Source: Kordia zhangzhouensis
Lineage (GTDB): Bacteria > Bacteroidota > Bacteroidia > Flavobacteriales > Flavobacteriaceae
Assembly (NCBI RefSeq): GCF_001005305.1
Contig: NZ_LBMH01000005.1
Coordinates: 1-64,000, forward strand
Reading direction: 5' to 3'
Length of the DNA stretch: 64,000 nt
The position numbers and the translations under genes are program-made. The notes beneath the pieces were generated by a model, which did no database searches, was not told where the DNA came from, and saw nothing but the letters and a program-made list of their open reading frames with translations. This document shows positions 54,801 to 63,759 of this stretch, piece by piece; position 1 is the stretch's first letter; every line of letters begins with the position of its first letter.

Positions 54801-57075
54801 TTAATTCTTTGTAAATATCATAACGAATAGCATCAATTTGAGTTTTTAACCACGCAAATTTGTCTTTTAAACAACATAATTTAGAAAGGTCATAAATAAA
54901 ATATTCATACATTTTATCATGCGTTCTGCTTCCAAAAGTTGAGTTTTCTCCAGCTTCAGAGATTGCAAATAATACTTGGTCAACATCGGCACATAATACA
55001 TCGATTGCATTGTTAAGTGCGGTCCATTTTTCTGTGATGTAAATTTCATCTAACGATTGTAAAAAGAGTCGTTTGATTTCAGATAATCCTGCTACAATTT
55101 TTACGGCAGATTCTGTATAGAAAAAATAGTCATCGTCACGATTTACATTCCCTAAAATTTCATCAATAATGCCCAAAGCAACTCCCGAAACGTATCCTGC
55201 TGGTACATTTTGGTTTCCAATATATTGGTATGCTTGATCCATCGCATATTGTATAGACGATTCATACCTAGCTTCTACTTGCGCTTCTGCAGACGCTACA
55301 TTTGTGTTTATTGTTCTAGCTGCAAGTTTGTCAATATTTGTAGTTTCTTCGGTTGCGTTTGCTTTCTTTTTTCTTTTGTTCAATAATTCAAGTACATACA
55401 TTGGTTGGTAATTTGCATATCCATAGTATACAGATGTACTTGTATCATTATCACCTAAATTGTCGTATTGATATTTTTGAAAAAATTCTGTTGCGCTTTC
55501 TGCAGTACAGTTAAATTCTTGCTCCCAAGTTTTTAGTAAGATGGAATAGTCTTTCGTTTCACATTTATCATCGTCTAAAGTAACTTTGTTTACAGGAAAA
55601 CCGATACTAACCGCTTTTACATCAAACGCTAAGTTATATTTTGATTTTAAACTGTTTATTTTTCGCAATGCCAAGCGAAAGTCTTTTCCTAAATGACCTT
55701 CTATTCGATAGAAATCTTTCCCTAAATGATTATATTCTAAAGGTTTTTGTACACATGGAATATTTGCCAAGTTAGATACATGATACCCTAATTGATGTTT
55801 TGATTTGCGTTGTTGTATAGCGATTGGGTTCCAATTGGAAATTAGCGAATTTTTAGTTTCGTAATAATAAGGAATGCTTCGTTCACTAAGTTTGAATTCG
55901 TAGCTTCTTGACGGTGTAACTTTGATTGCTGCAGTACTTACATTTGGTATTTTGTATTCTTTTAATTGATTAAAAAAACGAATACACAATGCTCTGATTG
56001 CCAATAGATTTTCTTCATTTTCAGAAACTGTTGGTGATGGATAGAAATTGTGGCGCGTTTGTAAGCGTGTTTGAGATTCGAGCGTTCCTAAAAGTAAGTG
56101 TTTGGGAAATGCATTGATGTTGGCAACACATTCAAATCGTGTATGCAAAACCAAATCTCTGATTTCTTGATAGGTATCAATTAAATCTTTTAAGAGATCG
56201 TATTTGTATTGGATAAATTGTTCTTCTCCAACAGTAAAGATATCGTCTAAATAGTTGGCTATTTGGGCAATAGTAACACCAAATTTTGCAAAGTTGATAC
56301 GATGCTGAAATTTATTGATAATGGTACTAATTCCGTTGTAGAGATCGGCTTTGAGGAAGAAACTATCTTTGAATTGATTATGAATGGATATTCCGGAAGT
56401 CGTATTATCTTTTGTAAGTAATAAGCGTGGCAAACACAATTCTGGTAACGAATCGTAATACGCCAATACATCATGACTTCTATAAATCGTGTCTTCAGAG
56501 ATGAGATCGTTGTAATTATTTTTGTGAATGAGAAGGAATTTTAGATTGCTATACACTTTATTTCCTGTTTCATCACAACCAGATCCGCCACACAACCCTT
56601 CATCTTCTGTGTAATTTTCAACATATGCTACCAAAATATACTCTTTGAGTGATCCTGGTTCTGTACTAGTAAAAGAGGAAAGCGGAAGCTCGTCTGTTAG
56701 ACGCCCCGCTTCCTCTTGTTCGTAGACCTCATACACCTGTTTCCCTTCAAATAATGCGTAGTTCGCTCTATCCGTTAGTTCGCCATAATATTGAAATCTA
56801 CGTGTTTCTGTTTTTATAATATCGCCGTCGGTGGTAATACCAACGCCTTGTCCAATTACAATTTCGCTTTCAGAATATGAAACAATATCAATTCCGCAAC
56901 CAATCCCCACTCCAATTAAATACACACGACTTAACCGGTCTTGATCTTCGAAGTAATTTACAACTTTATTTAGATTTTTGTGTGTTAATACTTGATCTGG
57001 CAAAAATTCTTCATAAATATTGCCTTGTGTATTCAACGTATGTAAAAACGGTTCTTTTTTTTCTATTGTTTTCAT
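51880..57075 (-). CDS. Giant eCIS structural protein with four Ig-like repeats
   Basis: The 1731 residues fall into three parts. Residues 1 to about 820 are a mixed alpha/beta region; its start (HTLNTQGNIYEEFLPDQVLT, VYLIGVGIGCGID) recurs in eCIS loci of Bacteroidota as far as I recall, but has no named function. Residues about 825-1545 are four tandem beta-sandwich repeats of about 180 residues, each with a SPQG-type strand, a VPxEL(A/T)G turn and a (Y)xYxW strand. Residues about 1550-1731 are helical. The position between Afp12-like and tape-measure genes is that of the tail-fibre gene (Afp13) in Afp, so a fibre or host-binding role is a fair inference. No signal peptide. Confidence 0.75.
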   Translation of the reverse strand: MKTIEKKEPFLHTLNTQGNIYEEFLPDQVLTHKNLNKVVNYFEDQDRLSRVYLIGVGIGCGIDIVSYSESEIVIGQGVGITTDGDIIKTETRRFQYYGELTDRANYALFEGKQVYEVYEQEEAGRLTDELPLSSFTSTEPGSLKEYILVAYVENYTEDEGLCGGSGCDETGNKVYSNLKFLLIHKNNYNDLISEDTIYRSHDVLAYYDSLPELCLPRLLLTKDNTTSGISIHNQFKDSFFLKADLYNGISTIINKFQHRINFAKFGVTIAQIANYLDDIFTVGEEQFIQYKYDLLKDLIDTYQEIRDLVLHTRFECVANINAFPKHLLLGTLESQTRLQTRHNFYPSPTVSENEENLLAIRALCIRFFNQLKEYKIPNVSTAAIKVTPSRSYEFKLSERSIPYYYETKNSLISNWNPIAIQQRKSKHQLGYHVSNLANIPCVQKPLEYNHLGKDFYRIEGHLGKDFRLALRKINSLKSKYNLAFDVKAVSIGFPVNKVTLDDDKCETKDYSILLKTWEQEFNCTAESATEFFQKYQYDNLGDNDTSTSVYYGYANYQPMYVLELLNKRKKKANATEETTNIDKLAARTINTNVASAEAQVEARYESSIQYAMDQAYQYIGNQNVPAGYVSGVALGIIDEILGNVNRDDDYFFYTESAVKIVAGLSEIKRLFLQSLDEIYITEKWTALNNAIDVLCADVDQVLFAISEAGENSTFGSRTHDKMYEYFIYDLSKLCCLKDKFAWLKTQIDAIRYDIYKELILSRLIEKHPGAEHMAGVPKGGTFLMVYLGGTEELLEDDSILRQFNGIVQFDFALPYMCCSDCPPETIVYNLEPETTLTIAKTKYCLPLDEGQIDFIIQSSGDGVVTSPQGDAFIVETENGYAFNPAAVPAELTGIALTFLVDGKTPVTPVEIYVYRFPSDIDATYTLLSWTDTGIKLDLSVAHEALAYPYNFTYYWQREDDSEIGFGTHISELFFETVDETFVETFKVTIGIEGEPDACSVFDTTTVEEARPIEISVSVPEIICHNLMETSPEWTQVLITPSNGILTSPQETVQGQSFILQNQNGEYFIDPARVPNELAGEEITFAVNGTNVSGVSTRVAKLPVVINIDEQGAPLQPYLVQGWDDTGVKVSIRAAHQFQDKTYIEYRWTNTDTGEVIGNTRFISDIIIPAEEIATANLELQMRVIGLEDSCTASFSVNFTIPRPTLDIPTAICFGRSISLDVSTDTNITSEQGDFFENISGTITFVSTLVPDELIGQPIEIFIDNVSVATTIVYKIPETVTADAEVVGWEGTDLIVNLVANYELPNVSNPENYLEIIWLNESGNQLSTINEHRIPSTNGNVQRTYMVKVSVRADLGIQNPCETDMIPVTINEDVPVTIPPNLGLRESYCWQNGEINVTIPVVPSQSRIVSPQGSVFIQENAQSYTFLGHNVPDNLAGDPIEFRIEGSVTVVGTTRVYKIPTENSIQHDRENSLWGNGVYLIRLKHTYSSENYLSYEVIRNETGEPLEQDVNGRFIIPADTSINESVKVRVFVEGECSTDSILVPIEDARNTDEPVTDPTTPQERLDCTKTYQDRLDILEISLALTNIEQKIKSTAFEGQLRRDIIDPFNNLKNLLTKSSNLDADIDNAISAINEMRRRLQGEFLSKPELISFRKQFLLLDELMELLTLEMLRCTDAVTDNNIGLINEFFDASLEINGAYDTNSRSKINDVYIENYTSGSSFVSDRFLLSFNK

Positions 57076-57256
57076 CTGTATGCTATTTTTTGGATGCTAT
57101 TGTTAGATATGCTCTGTTTTGTGGCTCAAGCAAGCTCGATATGGGAATTCCATGCTTCTTTTCTTGATTTACTATTTATTCCTTTTGAAAGCTTCTAACT
57201 TTTTCATTCTATGTGTTCGTTCAATGATTCTTCATAATTTTTATACATGTTTCCTG
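57076..57256. other. Only sizeable spacer inside the eCIS block
   Basis: A 181-base AT-rich spacer between the Afp12-like and 1731-aa genes, where neighbouring junctions are under 110 bases and mostly under 50. I see no strong hairpin. It may hold an internal promoter for the distal genes (fibre-like, tape measure, effector, immunity, ATPase). Confidence 0.4.
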
Positions 57257-60112
57257 TTAAAGTGAGCCTAACGCACTTCTATTCAGTATGATTCTATTTT
57301 TATTTTCGCCGTCATCATCATTACAATCATGTAGTGTTCCGGTAGCGTAAATTGTATTCATTTGGTTCATAGCACAAAGCAATTCTTTCGTTGCTGTATG
57401 TGAAGCCATATATTTGTTTGCTTTTCTTTTTTTAGATTCTAAAAATTGTTTCCACACTTTTTGAATTTGTTTCATGTCATAATCTGCATCATTATCTACA
57501 ATTATGTATGAATCTTCTGCTTTGAGTTCTTCAATAGTTTTTTTACTTCCTTTACTCTTTACTGATTTTTCTTTTTCCTCAGCCGCCATATCTACTACAA
57601 CATCACTGATGGCAACATCTGTTACAGATACATCCATATTGATATTATCATTTACTAATACAGTATCTTCTTCAATACGAGATAGCGCACCATCAATATG
57701 TCCAACCCAACAAATTCTAGGTAAAATGTGTGCTGGTAATTCTCTTCGAATTAAATTTTCCATAAAAATGCGAAAATCGATATTGGAGAATCGCGATGTA
57801 TATCCAGGAAATATGATGGTTACCTGATAAGAGAAAGGATCCATTTTGAGGCAAGTATTACATCCTTCATCAATACATAATGGCAGGCAATCGTTTAAAT
57901 CGTCCAATTTTTGTGTATGATATGGAAGTGTTAATATATTTTCAATCAAATAAAAACCTTCATCAAATAATAATTTGTCAATAAATGCAATTGTTTCCAA
58001 TCGTTTTTGCTCTGCAGTAGCTTGAGAAGCGTAGTAATGATTGTATTGACGACCTATTACTGTTCCTTCTTCATTGACCAAAGCAACATAATAGCGTTGT
58101 GATTCTGTTTCTGTTTGACGCAATACGTAGTTTTCTTGATTTGTTGCCAGTTTTAAGACCTGTAACAATTCATTGATTGCTTTTTGTTTGGAAATGAAAT
58201 CTTTTTGTGAGGATAAGTATACTTTTGAGTCGTCTTTGATTTTCCAACGATATTCAAAATAAATCCCATCTTCAACCGAAACTCGTTTGAGCGTGTCAAT
58301 ACTAATATGATCATTGAACAAGTTGCGGCGTGAATAATCGTCTAACCCTGCTAAGAGAGCAATTCGTTTTTGAAAACCAGAAACATTATTGGTGTTCCAT
58401 TGTTTTGACTCTCTATAATTAAAGGCTAGTCCTCGCTCTGAACTGATTGTATCGTATGCTTTTATGAATTTATTTTTGGTGGTAATGATGTTCTTTTCAA
58501 CACTGTCTTTCTCTTTCCCGAACAACTTATACATTGTGTTGGTATAATTTTCAAATACTTCCGCAAATCGAGCAATTAAGTGGTCTAAAAGTTCATTTCT
58601 ACGCTCATTGAAATCTTCCAACTTGTCAATAATGTTTTCAACATTTTCTTTGTAATCTGAAAAATTGTCGAGTAAATTTTCTATACCGTTAATTCCTTCT
58701 ACTGCCTTAAAAAAATAGGTTTGTTGTAAGTTCTCATCAGCAGAAAGTAACGTTTTCGTATGCTCTAAATGAGAAAAATAGGTGCTTAATACTTGATCAA
58801 AGAATAGTAAATATCCTTGCAATTGTTTTGCTTTTACTTTTCGTTCGTCAGAAACTGTATTAGACAAGCCATATTTTGAAATTCCGTAGTTTTCTGGTAA
58901 ATGATGTTGTACTGTGTCATATTTAATTTTGCTGTATACACCTAGCGGCATTGGCAAATCATCAAACGATTTTTCCTGACTAGCTTTGTCAGCAGCTTCT
59001 AATTCTGCCGTAAATTCATTTACCATTTCTTGGTTTAAGCCAACTGGTAAGAATCCTTTTTTGTAGCTAAATGTGCTTTGGTCACATAAAATTGGCAAGT
59101 GATTTTCTTCAACACAAATGAGCCATGCATCACTTTTTGCGGTAATACCTTCATTGCAATCAGAGCCTTCTTCTTTTTTTGGCGGACAGTTATCAATGCT
59201 AATGTCTTCAATCAGTTTTACACCATCAATTTTCATAATGATATTCATGATATCTGATAAACGAACTTGTGTACGTAATTCAGATTTTTCGAGTGCTTCT
59301 GGCGTTAAGAAACCATTTTCTAAAATAGGTCCTTGAAAGATTTCATCTGACGAAAGTCCCATGTCTAACATTTCAGTAAGTGAATTGGCGCGAACGCTTG
59401 GTGATAAGTATTGAGCAATTTCCCATTGAATTGTTGCATGTACTTTTTCTTCATTCGCATCATTTTCTAACTGTACTTCGGCACATACACGAATACATTG
59501 TTTCGGAACTTTTTTTACCTCAACCAAGTCTTCACAAAGATTTCTGTTTTCATGATATTTAGTAAAAATCGCAGCAATGATATCTTCTTCTACGTATGCT
59601 TCGTCATCATCAAAATCGACTAAAATGGTGTATAAGCCTTTTATATTGAATGTTTCTGATTTGTACTCAGATTCATCAAATGGTGTAAAACTCAGTTTGG
59701 GATCTGACACATTACATTCAGCATACAATGGTAATTTATGAATTGTCAACCAACAGTTTTTTACTCCTTTTATATCGATAAAGAGTTTTCTATAGTCCAA
59801 TGCAGTTACAGGTCGACACGTCAGTATATTTTTTGCCGATTTGAACTGCTCGTGCATTTTTTCAAAGTTATTTTCTGCGGAAGCGACCAAATTTTCAATC
59901 GGTTGATCAATGCGCAACCCAAGATCGGTAATGGCATAGCATAGCAATTCCATGATGGTAATTCCTGGATCGTGAATATTGTAATCTGTCCACAATTTGC
60001 GACTAAGTTGTTCAATATATGTTTGTCCCGCGTCTCTTAAATGTTGAAAATCGAGATCGTTTTCATAGCTTACATTGCTCGGTATGGTGATATGTTCGTC
60101 TAGATTTAGCAT
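57257..60112 (-). CDS. eCIS baseplate component, Afp12-like
   Basis: The 951-residue protein begins with SRKLWTDYNIHDPGITIMEL, the 'WTDYN.HDPGIT..EL' motif shared by Afp11/Afp12-type baseplate wedge proteins, and has a central helical part (about 400-620) and a C-terminal region with HILPRICWVGHIDG (about 800). An acidic/Lys-rich low-complexity insertion with alternating Asp/Val (about 815-875) is unusual. In Afp this gene encodes a gp7-like wedge subunit. Its start overlaps the stop of the Afp11 gene by seven bases. A 181-base gap follows before the 1731-aa gene. Confidence 0.82.
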   Translation of the reverse strand: MLNLDEHITIPSNVSYENDLDFQHLRDAGQTYIEQLSRKLWTDYNIHDPGITIMELLCYAITDLGLRIDQPIENLVASAENNFEKMHEQFKSAKNILTCRPVTALDYRKLFIDIKGVKNCWLTIHKLPLYAECNVSDPKLSFTPFDESEYKSETFNIKGLYTILVDFDDDEAYVEEDIIAAIFTKYHENRNLCEDLVEVKKVPKQCIRVCAEVQLENDANEEKVHATIQWEIAQYLSPSVRANSLTEMLDMGLSSDEIFQGPILENGFLTPEALEKSELRTQVRLSDIMNIIMKIDGVKLIEDISIDNCPPKKEEGSDCNEGITAKSDAWLICVEENHLPILCDQSTFSYKKGFLPVGLNQEMVNEFTAELEAADKASQEKSFDDLPMPLGVYSKIKYDTVQHHLPENYGISKYGLSNTVSDERKVKAKQLQGYLLFFDQVLSTYFSHLEHTKTLLSADENLQQTYFFKAVEGINGIENLLDNFSDYKENVENIIDKLEDFNERRNELLDHLIARFAEVFENYTNTMYKLFGKEKDSVEKNIITTKNKFIKAYDTISSERGLAFNYRESKQWNTNNVSGFQKRIALLAGLDDYSRRNLFNDHISIDTLKRVSVEDGIYFEYRWKIKDDSKVYLSSQKDFISKQKAINELLQVLKLATNQENYVLRQTETESQRYYVALVNEEGTVIGRQYNHYYASQATAEQKRLETIAFIDKLLFDEGFYLIENILTLPYHTQKLDDLNDCLPLCIDEGCNTCLKMDPFSYQVTIIFPGYTSRFSNIDFRIFMENLIRRELPAHILPRICWVGHIDGALSRIEEDTVLVNDNINMDVSVTDVAISDVVVDMAAEEKEKSVKSKGSKKTIEELKAEDSYIIVDNDADYDMKQIQKVWKQFLESKKRKANKYMASHTATKELLCAMNQMNTIYATGTLHDCNDDDGENKNRIILNRSALGSL

Positions 60113-63100
60113 GCGGTTCCTGTTAATGCGGTCACGTCGTGTGTTTCGGGTACAACCGTGGTTAATATACTTTTTTGATCTGTTGGGATGATTTCATCTT
60201 TTTCTTCACCTTCGTGCAACATTTTGAAGTCTTTGATATAATCAACATAGTTTAGATTTTCTATGTAATAAATTACTTCACTTGCATAGAGTGCATTTCC
60301 AAATGATATTGGTTGGTTTTTATCAAAAGCCCAAGGAGCTAAGTATTGCGCCAAATCATTTTTAAGTTGTTTTTTATAATAGTTTGCATCCAAACCTTCA
60401 TAAAAACGAGCACTTACTGTAATTTTCACAGGTTCATAAACGGGAGATGTTACTTTAGCTTCTACATGAAGTGTATTGAGTTTATTCACATAGTTTTCAA
60501 TTGCATTAAGCTTTGTTTGACTTAGTTTTGGCTTATAAATATCATACACATTTTGATCGATAATATTTGGAATCGCAACCAATACTACTTCTCCTGGCGC
60601 TTTAAAACTGGTGCTTGTGCTGTGATTTAGACATTTAATTTTGTGTAGATAGTTGAATTCTTGTAGTACGAGATGTTCATAATCCCACAGCGTTATGGCT
60701 CTGTTCTTATGACGTAATCGTTCGCTAACTCTTCTATAAAAATTCACATCACTTTCTTTGGGAGCACCACCAAAAGAAGCATACGGTTGCATTACTTTTT
60801 TTACGGTTGCCAAGCGATCTTCTAGTTTGGTAATAGTTTCTGCTGGCATTCCATTGTCTAAATGTTCAAGTGTATTATTGTCATTTTGAAATACGACTTC
60901 TACAGCTTGTGCATGAATGTTTGTAAACTTTGAAACTGTGTCAAATGGAGTTGCTATTGTTGCGCGTATCCACAAATAGTTTTCTGCAAAAAGTGTGGTA
61001 TCACCAAATGTTTTGGGCACCGTAAAGGCTACCAATCCTGCTTTTAAAAAGTCGTCGGTTTGGTCTTTGAGTAAGTATGTTGGTTTGAGATTATTCCACG
61101 TATTTTTATATAGATATTGCCATGTAACCGTTGCCTTTCCATACATTTCGATTGCATCTGGGTTTTCAGAACCTTCTTCTATTTGACATAGTAATTGGAT
61201 ATTTTGATCTGAAACTACCTGATCAATTCCTATAAACAATTGTCCTCCTATTTCTGGTGTAGGTACAAGTGCCAAGTTAGAACGTGTTATTTTTTCAATT
61301 CCAAAAGGTGATTCGTGATATATAGCAAGTTGGTTTTTACTTGCTGATATGGTTTCTTTTGTGGTAATCGTAACTTTTAAGTCTTCTGCAAACGGTGCAT
61401 ATGCATTGTTTGGTAAAGCTAGTTCGTTAATCGCATAGTACGTGTAAAGCTTGGCAAAAGCATCGTGAAGAAAATTATTTTGTAAAGAAAGTTGAATAAA
61501 ATATTCATCAGATGTTTTTGGAACATACGTTGTGTTTGGTGGTAAAAAATGTTGGAATTGAACATTTTCAGAACCCGTAAACATTTGTTGATCTGCAGGA
61601 ATAGAACCCGGCATAATATCTGATGCTTCAGTAGTTTCGCTTTTTGCCGCTGCGGATGCTGCTTTGCGTTCTCTCTCTTCATGCACGTGTCGCATTGCTT
61701 GCATTTCTTCTTTTGTATGCTCACGTCTTTCCATTTTTTTGCTTCCAAACTTCCTTTTATCGGTTGTTCTTTTTATATCTTCTTTTGGAAATTGGTCTGC
61801 TAATTCTTTTTCCTTAGCGGCTTTGTTTTCTTTTGCGGCAATAGCTTCTGCTGTTTCTGCACTTGCAACGCTTTCAGTAATCGATTTAAAATTGCCTATA
61901 TAACTCGCTAATACTCTAAAACGCTTAGCACCATTGATTCCTTCTACTATTGGTGTTTTGGTAGCGCTGTTGTCTTGGTAGATTGATTTGAACGTATTTG
62001 GCGGTTGTATGTTCAGGTATTCTTTGATGTAATGTTGGTAGTACTCTTCAAAGTTTTCTGGATACTCTTTCCAATTAAGAGAAACAGATACATCTTGAAT
62101 CCGTTTCCCAATCCATTCATCTGCAGCTATTTTAAGCTTGGCATGCTTTTTTGCCAAAGGGCCAAATGGATAAAATGGATTATCGGTTTTGATTTTTCCT
62201 AAATCATTCTTTACTGTAAGTCCTTCCGAATATTCGCCAGTAGTTACAATATCTACACTTATAAGTGTTGCTTCTGCAATGTTTACATAAGTTTTGTAGG
62301 CTGCCAACGAAGTTTCATCTGGAGAAAATAATACACGAATGATTGGATTGGTTGTGTCATAAGCTCCTTCATGTATTGTTGCATTGTAATTGGTTATTTT
62401 GTCATCATCTTCAGAAAGCTCAAGTTCTATAAAAAGTTTTTTATTTTTTATTTCTGCATTTTTGATTGCTGTTGATGCTAAAGTTACCCATCCTTTTTCA
62501 CCTGAATGCTCAATGTTTAATAAGGAAAGTAAGTTTTCTTGTCCGTTAAGATTATTAAATGTAGCTGTGATATGGATAGTTCGTTTTCCTTCTGTTAATA
62601 GCAATGATGGCGAACTTACAGAAAACCCTTTTTTTGCCAACGTGCGATCTGTATTGCCGAATGGCAACCAAGAAGTTCCGCCGTTTTCATCTGTTCCTCC
62701 TTCTCCATCGGCAGAGTTTGCTATGGAAGATGCGTACCAGTTGGTTTCATCTGGAGTAACATAGGTATTTCGTATTGCCGCAACTTTTGCTTTGTTGATA
62801 ACGATTTCTTCATCTATTTTGTAGTGAATTGTATTTCCTTCACCATCTTTTCCTGCTTTTAGTAATGTTTCATCATTTAGAAACTGTTCATTAGCATTTT
62901 TAGCGAGTTCAAAAACGACGTAGGCATGATCGGCAGTTTCATCGTTTTTATCAAACTGTAATACTTCTTTGTAATAAAAATCTAGATGACGTTTGGTAAT
63001 TTGATTGAACCGTTCTTTGCTTTTGTTTAAGAGTTTTAAAAACGTAATAAATAGTGCTAATTGCGGCGTAATGTCGCCTTCAGCATAAGTTTCAATAACT

Positions 63101-63339
63101 TCTTTTATTTCTGCGGAAGCGTTGTGAAAAGGCTCCCAGGTTCCAGTAGCCGTTGTATAGTTTTTCCCTGAAAATAATTGTACATGCTTTGAAAACTCTT
63201 CAGCAAAGCGCATCCAATCTTTTACATCAAATCCCATAAGTTGTACATTCTCAGGGTTGAGTAAAGTCTTGTAACGTTCTTGCTGTGTAGTGCCTTCGCG
63301 TGACTTAATGAGTGTATTTTCTGTACAATCGTTTTGCAT
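60106..63339 (-). CDS. Baseplate J-like protein (Afp11/gp6-like) of the eCIS
   Basis: The 1077-residue protein is the large baseplate wedge subunit. Motifs: KEVLQFDKNDETADHAYVVF (about 127-146), QTLDNG-type linker absent, and in the C-terminal half the baseplate J core SFGGAPKESDVNFYRRVSER followed by RHKNRAITLWDYEHLVLQEF (about 855-895). A charged Lys/Glu/Ala-rich insertion (about 486-575) interrupts the middle of the protein. It starts two bases after the gp25-like gene and overlaps the next gene by seven bases, as expected for an assembly operon. Confidence 0.9.
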   Translation of the reverse strand: MQNDCTENTLIKSREGTTQQERYKTLLNPENVQLMGFDVKDWMRFAEEFSKHVQLFSGKNYTTATGTWEPFHNASAEIKEVIETYAEGDITPQLALFITFLKLLNKSKERFNQITKRHLDFYYKEVLQFDKNDETADHAYVVFELAKNANEQFLNDETLLKAGKDGEGNTIHYKIDEEIVINKAKVAAIRNTYVTPDETNWYASSIANSADGEGGTDENGGTSWLPFGNTDRTLAKKGFSVSSPSLLLTEGKRTIHITATFNNLNGQENLLSLLNIEHSGEKGWVTLASTAIKNAEIKNKKLFIELELSEDDDKITNYNATIHEGAYDTTNPIIRVLFSPDETSLAAYKTYVNIAEATLISVDIVTTGEYSEGLTVKNDLGKIKTDNPFYPFGPLAKKHAKLKIAADEWIGKRIQDVSVSLNWKEYPENFEEYYQHYIKEYLNIQPPNTFKSIYQDNSATKTPIVEGINGAKRFRVLASYIGNFKSITESVASAETAEAIAAKENKAAKEKELADQFPKEDIKRTTDKRKFGSKKMERREHTKEEMQAMRHVHEERERKAASAAAKSETTEASDIMPGSIPADQQMFTGSENVQFQHFLPPNTTYVPKTSDEYFIQLSLQNNFLHDAFAKLYTYYAINELALPNNAYAPFAEDLKVTITTKETISASKNQLAIYHESPFGIEKITRSNLALVPTPEIGGQLFIGIDQVVSDQNIQLLCQIEEGSENPDAIEMYGKATVTWQYLYKNTWNNLKPTYLLKDQTDDFLKAGLVAFTVPKTFGDTTLFAENYLWIRATIATPFDTVSKFTNIHAQAVEVVFQNDNNTLEHLDNGMPAETITKLEDRLATVKKVMQPYASFGGAPKESDVNFYRRVSERLRHKNRAITLWDYEHLVLQEFNYLHKIKCLNHSTSTSFKAPGEVVLVAIPNIIDQNVYDIYKPKLSQTKLNAIENYVNKLNTLHVEAKVTSPVYEPVKITVSARFYEGLDANYYKKQLKNDLAQYLAPWAFDKNQPISFGNALYASEVIYYIENLNYVDYIKDFKMLHEGEEKDEIIPTDQKSILTTVVPETHDVTALTGTAC

Positions 63340-63341
63340 GA

Positions 63342-63755
63342 TTATATGTCTGTTGCTTCAGTTATGTAATACGGAAATACAATATTTCTTCTTGTATTTG
63401 TTGCGCGTATCAAATAGTCAATTTTTATTAAAAACTTTCCTTCTAAAAAGTTTTGGGTATCTAATGCTATTTTGAGTACTTCAATTCTTGGTTCATACAA
63501 CACAATGGCTTCTTTTATTTGATTTTTCATGATTGTAGTTTGTGTTGCACTGAGGTTTTCAAAGATTTTATCTGTCAAGTCACATCCAAATTTTGGGCGC
63601 ATCAAGCGTTCTCCTTGTCTTGTTGTGATAATGATATGTAGGCTTTTTTCAATATCTTCTATGTCAGATATAATTTTTACTTCCCCTTGTTTTTCGAGAA
63701 ATGTTGGCGGAAAATCCCACCCTTTTCCTAAGTATGTTGCTATTGATGAATCCAT
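63342..63755 (-). CDS. GPW/gp25 family baseplate protein (Afp9-like)
   Basis: The 137 residues hold the gp25 motif: LGKGWDFPPTF near the N-terminus, IEKSLHIIITTRQGERLMRP followed by KFGCDLTDKIFE (about 33-65), a helix KNQIKEAIVLYEPRIEVL, and terminal strands. gp25-like proteins join the baseplate wedges to the sheath start. The gene lies four bases after the PAAR gene and two before the J-like gene. Confidence 0.95.
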   Translation of the reverse strand: MDSSIATYLGKGWDFPPTFLEKQGEVKIISDIEDIEKSLHIIITTRQGERLMRPKFGCDLTDKIFENLSATQTTIMKNQIKEAIVLYEPRIEVLKIALDTQNFLEGKFLIKIDYLIRATNTRRNIVFPYYITEATDI

Positions 63756-63759
63756 AGTT

